A DNA stretch of 11,196 nt from Deltaproteobacteria bacterium. GTDB lineage: Bacteria; Desulfobacterota; SM23-61. Shown in pieces: positions 6,767-11,196 of the stretch. Where the stretch lies: positions 1 to 11,196 of the forward strand of contig JACRCA010000327.1 of assembly GCA_016234425.1 (NCBI GenBank), in the 5' to 3' direction. The notes under the pieces are model-generated. The model was not told where the DNA came from, made no database searches, and worked only from the letters and a program-made list of their open reading frames with translations. Each line of letters starts with the position of its first letter. The stretch's first letter is position 1. A program made the translations under genes and the position numbers.

Positions 6767-7891
6767 ATGAGCACGAACATCCATGAGCTCCTGGAAAAAA
6801 TGGTCCAGGTGGAAGCCTCAGACCTTTATATCACGGTAGACTCCCCTCCCATGTATCGGGTGGAAGGTGTTGTGGCCCCCTGGGGAGATGGGAAATACAC
6901 TCCCCAGGAAACTGAAACCATGGCTATGTCTCTGATGAACCAGACCCAGAAAACCTACTTCGCCAGGAGGTGGGAGATGAACCTGGCCATCTCCTACCCC
7001 AACCTCGGGCGGTTTCGGGTAAGTATCTTTCGGCAGCGCGGATTCTTCGGCATGGTCTTCCGGCACATCAAGCTGTACATCAAGACCATCGATGATTTGG
7101 GGCTGCCTCAGATCTTCAAAAAAATAGCCATGACCAAGCGAGGGTTGGTGCTGGTCTGCGGCCGGACAGGATCGGGGAAATCCACCACCCTGGCAGCGCT
7201 CGTCGATTACCGGAACTCCAATACCACGGGGCACATTGTCACGATCGAGGACCCCATCGAATTCGTCCATCAGCATAGAATGTCCATCGTCACCCAGAGG
7301 GAGATCGGCATAGACACTCATGGGTATGGCAGCGCCCTGAAACATATCCTGCGGCAAGCTCCAGACGTAATCCTCATCGGTGAGGTCCGCGATGTAGAGA
7401 CGATGGAAGCGGCCATCGATTACGCTGAAACCGGACACCTATGCCTGGCTACCATCCATGCCAACAACGCCAACCAAGCCATTGAACGCATCATGAACTT
7501 CTTCCCGGCAGAAAGGCATCAGCAAATCTACCTGCAACTCTCCCTCAACCTGAAGGGCATCATCTCTCAGCGCCTGATTCCCAGCGTAGATGGCACAAGG
7601 GTGGCCGCCGTGGAAATCCTTCTGGACACTCCGCGAGTCAAGGATTTGATCCACAAAGCTCAGATAGATATATTAAAAGAAGCCCTCGCCCAGGGCACGA
7701 TGGAGGGCATGCAGACTTTTGATCAATCCATCTATGACCTCTATGTGCAGGGAGTCATTGATTACGATAACGCCATCGCTTTCGCGGACAGCGCCAATGA
7801 TCTGAGGTTGCGCATCAAAATGAGTGAGATTGGAGAGAAAAAAGACGAACGAGAAATTGGCCTGAAAATCAAGCCAGAGTTTCGGACATGA
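6767..7891 (+). CDS. pilU: PilT-dependent retraction ATPase PilU
   Basis: This second PilT-family ATPase, 374 residues, is distinct from the upstream gene. In studied species PilU acts with PilT, forming its own hexamer that boosts retraction force but usually cannot retract pili without PilT. Motifs: Walker A GRTGSGKST at 132-140, the Asp box I-E-D-P-I-E-F-V-H at 160-168, the Walker B segment with G-E at 205-206 and His box H231 in T-I-H-A-N-N. It lacks the AVRNLIRE motif of PilT, with P-R-V-K-D-L-I-H-K at the corresponding place (289-297), and has the PilU-like C-terminal A-N-D-L-R-L-R-I-K (343-351) plus a charged tail. The ATPase appears intact. It starts 12 bases after pilT and is probably co-transcribed with it. 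Its 3' end faces the PHP gene. Confidence 0.93.
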   Translation: MSTNIHELLEKMVQVEASDLYITVDSPPMYRVEGVVAPWGDGKYTPQETETMAMSLMNQTQKTYFARRWEMNLAISYPNLGRFRVSIFRQRGFFGMVFRHIKLYIKTIDDLGLPQIFKKIAMTKRGLVLVCGRTGSGKSTTLAALVDYRNSNTTGHIVTIEDPIEFVHQHRMSIVTQREIGIDTHGYGSALKHILRQAPDVILIGEVRDVETMEAAIDYAETGHLCLATIHANNANQAIERIMNFFPAERHQQIYLQLSLNLKGIISQRLIPSVDGTRVAAVEILLDTPRVKDLIHKAQIDILKEALAQGTMEGMQTFDQSIYDLYVQGVIDYDNAIAFADSANDLRLRIKMSEIGEKKDEREIGLKIKPEFRT

Positions 7892-7951
7892 AACAAGCGC
7901 CGTGGGTACAGGCGATGGCGCCCTGCGGAGAAGGTTATTTCCCCTTTCTGG

Positions 7952-8605
7952 TTAAGTCGGCCCCAGGCGAGAAAGAAGTCGCCAAGAATTCTTAAGCATC
8001 TGATCGAAATCCTCTGTCCCCAACCCCGCCCCCAGAGCTACCTTTAGCGCTTTCTCTGGCGAGATTAGGTCTTCAGGAAGGTGAGCATCGGTGTTCAAAA
8101 CCAATGGAGCCCCTGCTTTTTGAGCCAGGCGAGCCACATGCCCATTCGTCAGGCTATGCCCCTGGCGGGAGGTGATTTCCAGAAACACTCCTTTTTCCCG
8201 GGCCAGAAGGATTTCCTCCTCAGAGATCAAGCCCGGGTGAGCCAGGATATCCACGCCGGCTTCGATGGCTTGGCGGTTGGTTCCTGCAGGCACGGGCTCG
8301 ACCAGGGTCTCCCCATGCACCAGAATGAGCTGGGCTCCTAGAGTTCTTGCCTTAGAAGTCAAGGGAGCGATCAGCGCAGGAGGAAGGTGAGTAAGCTCGA
8401 CTCCGGGGATGGCCCGAACCTTGCCATGATTGTTCAAATCCCGACAGACCTGGATCAGACGGGGAATTACCCAATCGAGGTTGGATGTATCTGCGTGATC
8501 GGTTATCGCAATTGCCTGGTAGCCGATAACTTCTGCCCGGCGGACCAATTCTGAAGGCAATAGCGCCCCATCGCTGAAAAGACTGTGAGTGTGTAAATCA
8601 ACCAT
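7952..8605 (-). CDS. PHP-domain metal-dependent phosphoesterase (histidinol-phosphatase-like), substrate unknown
   Basis: This 217-residue single-domain PHP protein has the usual trinuclear-metal ligand pattern of the family: H5 and H7 in D-L-H-T-H-S, D12, H37 in I-T-D-H, E70 in G-V-E-L, H97, H123 in A-H-P-G, and D173 and H175 in N-T-D-A-H. This lines up well with E. coli YcdX and the PHP domain of PolX-type proteins, so phosphatase or phosphodiesterase activity is likely. No polymerase or exonuclease domain is attached and no histidine-biosynthesis gene is near, so a HisK role is not supported here. It follows miaB by 53 bases on the same strand, with AAGGA about eight bases before its ATG, and is probably in the same operon. 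A functional link to tRNA thiolation cannot be read from the sequence. Confidence 0.85.
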   Translation of the reverse strand: MVDLHTHSLFSDGALLPSELVRRAEVIGYQAIAITDHADTSNLDWVIPRLIQVCRDLNNHGKVRAIPGVELTHLPPALIAPLTSKARTLGAQLILVHGETLVEPVPAGTNRQAIEAGVDILAHPGLISEEEILLAREKGVFLEITSRQGHSLTNGHVARLAQKAGAPLVLNTDAHLPEDLISPEKALKVALGAGLGTEDFDQMLKNSWRLLSRLGPT

Positions 8606-8658
8606 GGAGTCTTTCCTTCTTCAACCTGTCTTTTTTTCTCTTCTCTTCCCCGTGATGC

Positions 8659-9984
8659 CTAAAGGGAAGCCTCTCCCCGAAGGCTATGGGCCATAGCTTT
8701 CTCAATCCGCACCCGGACCAGCGACCCCGGGGGATGAATTTTCCCGGGAAAATTCACGATGCGATTGGTTCGCGTTCTTCCCATGTTCTCCAAGGCACAT
8801 GTCTTACTCTGACCTTCCACCAGAACCTCCACTTCTCTTCCTTCCCAAATTTTGTTCTTTTGTGAGGTGCTTTCCCTCTGCCAGGCCTGAAGTTCCATCA
8901 GCCTTCGTCGGCTAATTTCCTCAGGGACTTTGTCTGCAAGAAGTGCTGCCCGGGTGTGTGGTCGGTCGGAATATTTAAAGGAGAAAAGGTCATCGAATCG
9001 GACCTTTTCTATCATCTCTAAGGTGGCCCGGAAATCAACCTCTTCTTCACCCGGGAAGCCCACGATCATATCCGTGGTAATGCTGATCTCTGGGCATACC
9101 CGCCGGAGCTCCAGAACCTTTTGCAGGTACTCTTCCCTTGAATAACCGCGGTTCATCCGTTTGAGGATGCGATTGGACCCAGACTGCAGAGGAAGATGGA
9201 TGTGCTCGCAGAGTTTGGAGAGCGTGGCGAAAGCCTCGACCAGGGAGGGGGAAAGGTCTTTTGGGTGCGAGGTCGTAAAGCGAATGCGTTCGATTCCGCC
9301 AGTCCGCTGCACGGCTTCTAAAAGTCCCACAAAGCCCAAATTTCCCGGCCTCCTATTTCCGTAGGAGTTAACGTTTTGCCCAAGCAGAGTTACCTCTTTA
9401 ACCCCCTGGGCAGCAAGGGCACGAATTTCTTCCAGAATATCTTCGAAGGGTCGGCTTACCTCCCGGCCACGGACGAAGGGAACGATACAAAAAGAACAGA
9501 AGTTATCACAACCTTGCATGATGGATACGAAAGCAGTAGCTTTCGAAGAGGAAGGAAAAAAAGGAAGGGAAGCATAGGGATCAACTCGGCCATTGAGGGC
9601 AGTGGCCACCCCTCTTTTCCCGGAAGTTTCTAAGTCATCCAGGAGCTCATTGATCCGCCCCAGTTCTTTCGTTCCCAGAACAAAGTCCAAGTAAGGAAGG
9701 CGTCGTAGAAGGGCTTCCCCTTCTTGCTGGGCCACGCAGCCCCCCACCCCAATAATGAGCTCTGGTTTCCTTTTTTTAAACCCCCGAAACCGACCCAGCG
9801 CGCTGTAGACTTTCTGTTCGGGCTTCTGCCGAACACTGCAGGTATTCAGGAAGATCAGATCAGCTTCCGCTGGGTCTTCGACCAAACGATAATTCCGGGC
9901 AGCCAGGAGATGGGAGAGGCGTTCTGAATCATAGACATTCATCTGGCAGCCAAAGGTTTGGATGTAGAGATTCTTAGGGGACAT
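8659..9984 (-). CDS. miaB: tRNA-2-methylthio-N6-dimethylallyladenosine synthase MiaB
   Basis: MiaB is a radical-SAM methylthiotransferase that converts i6A37 to ms2i6A37 in tRNAs reading UNN codons, acting after MiaA. The 441-residue product has the full architecture. The N-terminal UPF0004 domain has C13 (F-G-C-Q-M-N), C49 (L-N-T-C-S-V-R) and C83 (G-G-C-V-A-Q-Q), which hold the auxiliary cluster. The radical-SAM C159-x3-C163-x2-C166 is in Q-G-C-D-N-F-C-S-F-C. A C-terminal TRAM-like RNA-binding segment covers about 382-440. The MiaB-type R-x-K-P-E-Q-K after C49 and S-x-x-P-F after the radical-SAM motif favour MiaB over RimO or MtaB. The ATG at 9984 has an AGGGAG only one base upstream, unusually close, but no alternative in-frame start lies nearby. 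It is the first gene of the pair with the PHP gene. Confidence 0.95.
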   Translation of the reverse strand: MSPKNLYIQTFGCQMNVYDSERLSHLLAARNYRLVEDPAEADLIFLNTCSVRQKPEQKVYSALGRFRGFKKRKPELIIGVGGCVAQQEGEALLRRLPYLDFVLGTKELGRINELLDDLETSGKRGVATALNGRVDPYASLPFFPSSSKATAFVSIMQGCDNFCSFCIVPFVRGREVSRPFEDILEEIRALAAQGVKEVTLLGQNVNSYGNRRPGNLGFVGLLEAVQRTGGIERIRFTTSHPKDLSPSLVEAFATLSKLCEHIHLPLQSGSNRILKRMNRGYSREEYLQKVLELRRVCPEISITTDMIVGFPGEEEVDFRATLEMIEKVRFDDLFSFKYSDRPHTRAALLADKVPEEISRRRLMELQAWQRESTSQKNKIWEGREVEVLVEGQSKTCALENMGRTRTNRIVNFPGKIHPPGSLVRVRIEKAMAHSLRGEASL

Positions 9985-10018
9985 ACTCCCTGCCCAGGAT
10001 TCAAAAGATTTCTAATTA

Positions 10019-10047
10019 TTTCTATCACCCCCCAAATCCCATGTCAA
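10019..10047 (-). promoter_or_regulatory. Predicted sigma-70-type promoter for miaB and the PHP gene
   Basis: On the minus strand a perfect TTGACA (-35, 10047-10042) is followed after 17 bases by TAGAAA (-10, 10024-10019; four of six matches). The predicted start near 10012 gives a leader of about 28 bases. The G-run in the spacer is unusual. It suggests miaB is transcribed separately from the amidohydrolase gene upstream, although no clear terminator hairpin is visible between the two. Confidence 0.5.
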
Positions 10048-10126
10048 TCCTTTGAGTCATTAGAGGGTGCCTGAAAGTCATCTACCCCCAATTCTTTCCC
10101 TATTCTGACCGCCAGATGGGCAAATG

Positions 10127-11196
10127 TTAAAGAGCAGCTTGTAACAAACAGTGCAGGAGAACATTCGCCCCTGCTTCGCAGTCCGGCCATTTGGTGTTTT
10201 CCACTTCTACATGACTCCGACCACCGATACTGGGAACAAATATCATGGCAGTCGGCGCCACCTGACTTACATAACTGGCATCATGGCCAGCCCCGCTGAC
10301 CATAGAATGACTGGAATAGCCGAGTTTTCCGGCTGTTTCCCTTACCTCATCCACAAGTTTTTCGTCGAAAGGAGTATGCCTTACACTCCAGGTCTCTTCA
10401 ATCCTTATTGGACAACCCCTTTTCTCCGCTACTCTAACGAAATCTTTCTTCAATTCTCCCCATGCCTGGATAGCCAAGTTATCATCCCAGGAACGAATAT
10501 CCACGGTAAAATGAACTCTGCCGGGGATGATATTTCTGGAATTGGGAAAATTGTGAATCTCTCCCACTGTGGCGACCATATTCCCTCCCACCTTTCCAGG
10601 CAATTCATTCACTTTGAGAATCATCTCTGCCGCTGTGCATAAGGCATCATTCCTGCCTTCCATGGGAGTGGGGCCCACTTGATTGGCTTTTCCTTCTACA
10701 TCAATGTCATACCAGTGGAGGCCAACGATTCCCTTGGGAACGCCTATTATTTTCCCTTCCCTTTCCAGCATAGGTCCCTGTTCAATATGCAATTCGTAAT
10801 AGGCCTGGATTGGCCACCTTTTGGCCGGTTGTTTGCCTTTATACCCTATCCTTTGCAGTTCCTCCCCCAATTTTTTTCCCAAGATATCCGATCGGCTATA
10901 AGCCCACTCCCTGTCCAATTTCCCTGCCCAAACTCCGGAGCCTATCAGGGCAGGAGAAAATCTCGAACCCTCTTCATTCGTCCAATCTACGATCATGACC
11001 GGTCTTCGGGTCATGATCCGATTCTCGTGGATTGTTCGCAGTACTTCCAGGGCTCCCATAACACCCAGGATACCGTCAAAGCGTCCACCCTGGGGCTGCG
11101 AATCGATATGGGAGCCGCTCAGGACAGGAGGTAGCGCGTTATCTTTCCCGGGTCTCTTGCCAAAGATATTCCCCATCTCATCAATCGTGGCTTCAA
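10127..11196 (-). CDS. M20-family Zn-dependent amidohydrolase (hydantoinase/carbamoylase type), 5' end outside window
   Basis: The frame is open to the right edge. The six codons before the first internal ATG (11176) read E-A-T-I-D-E, typical of sequence inside these proteins, so the true start, perhaps 50-70 residues earlier, lies outside. Numbered from that ATG, the di-metal and catalytic motifs are H23 and D25 in G-S-H-I-D-S, D34 in G-G-R-F-D-G, E68-E69 in N-E-E-G-S-R-F, H130 in H-I-E-Q-G-P, H298 in G-A-G-H-D-A and H322 in G-G-R-S-H. This is the AllC/HyuC/beta-ureidopropionase group, which hydrolyses N-carbamoyl or related amides such as N-carbamoyl amino acids and allantoate. The exact substrate cannot be told. 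At 165-171 it reads N-Q-V-G-P-T-P, with Gln where the cross-dimer His is usual. No purine or hydantoin pathway gene is in view. Confidence 0.88.
   Translation of the reverse strand, partial: EATIDEMGNIFGKRPGKDNALPPVLSGSHIDSQPQGGRFDGILGVMGALEVLRTIHENRIMTRRPVMIVDWTNEEGSRFSPALIGSGVWAGKLDREWAYSRSDILGKKLGEELQRIGYKGKQPAKRWPIQAYYELHIEQGPMLEREGKIIGVPKGIVGLHWYDIDVEGKANQVGPTPMEGRNDALCTAAEMILKVNELPGKVGGNMVATVGEIHNFPNSRNIIPGRVHFTVDIRSWDDNLAIQAWGELKKDFVRVAEKRGCPIRIEETWSVRHTPFDEKLVDEVRETAGKLGYSSHSMVSGAGHDASYVSQVAPTAMIFVPSIGGRSHVEVENTKWPDCEAGANVLLHCLLQAAL

Noticed and set aside
6818..7438. A 206-codon minus-strand frame inside pilU
   Set aside because: It is fully antisense to pilU, whose ATPase motifs are unmistakable. 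No start signal or domain is visible.
7897..7921. GCGCC and GGCGC inverted repeat just after pilU, considered as a terminator between convergent pilU and PHP genes
   Set aside because: The stem is only 5 bp with a 15-base loop and no following T-run, so it does not meet a usual intrinsic terminator pattern.
7888..7995. A 35-codon plus-strand frame whose ATG overlaps the pilU stop in an ATGA arrangement
   Set aside because: It has no ribosome site at proper distance, no recognisable motif, and its last 44 bases lie antisense to the end of the PHP gene. The overlap is suggestive but not enough to call a gene.
10061..10126. Possible terminator between the amidohydrolase gene and miaB
   Set aside because: Only a weak GGGT/ACCC pairing with a loop of about 15 bases and no U-tract on the minus strand.
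10151..11134. Two long plus-strand frames (163 and 151 codons) antisense to the amidohydrolase
   Set aside because: The minus-strand frame carries all M20 metal-binding motifs. The plus-strand translations show no family features.

Overview
The window looks like ordinary, densely packed chromosome of a Gram-negative bacterium. Its gene content and order best fit a deltaproteobacterium (Desulfobacterota / Syntrophobacterales-Geobacter-like). The pointers are a DHH-CBS-tRNA nucleotidyltransferase fusion, a TrpRS with an iron-sulfur-type cysteine pattern, and the order xerD / fusion / trpS / scpA / scpB. This placement is an inference from protein style and synteny recalled from memory, not from a search.

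Layout. (1) Positions 1-5536, minus strand: one tight five-gene transcription unit read right to left as xerD, the DHH-CBS-nucleotidyltransferase fusion, trpS, scpA and scpB. scpB runs off the left edge. Gaps are 4, 40, about 4-16 and 1 bases, so translational coupling is likely at most junctions. It joins chromosome maintenance (XerD for dimer resolution, ScpA/ScpB as condensin partners of SMC) with tRNA maturation and charging. (2) Positions 5537-5710: an AT-rich divergent control region with one good sigma-70-type promoter facing each way. (3) Positions 5711-7891, plus strand: a two-gene pilT-pilU operon for the type IV pilus retraction ATPases. (4) Positions 7952-9984, minus strand: miaB (tRNA 2-methylthiolation) followed by a PHP-domain metal-dependent phosphoesterase, with a promoter upstream of miaB. 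(5) Positions 10127-11196, minus strand: the 3' part of an M20-family hydantoinase/carbamoylase-type amidohydrolase, truncated by the right edge.

I see no mobile elements, CRISPR arrays, rRNA or tRNA genes, phage genes or long repeats, and no stretch above 300 bases lacks a gene. I did not find a clearly new biological system. The points most worth a second look are residue-level or architectural. The TrpRS has three of the four expected cluster cysteines, with Asp at the fourth position. The large fusion enzyme is plausibly the A-adding half of a split CCA system. The amidohydrolase has Gln where the cross-dimer catalytic His is usually found. The xerD-scpAB operon is a lesser point.
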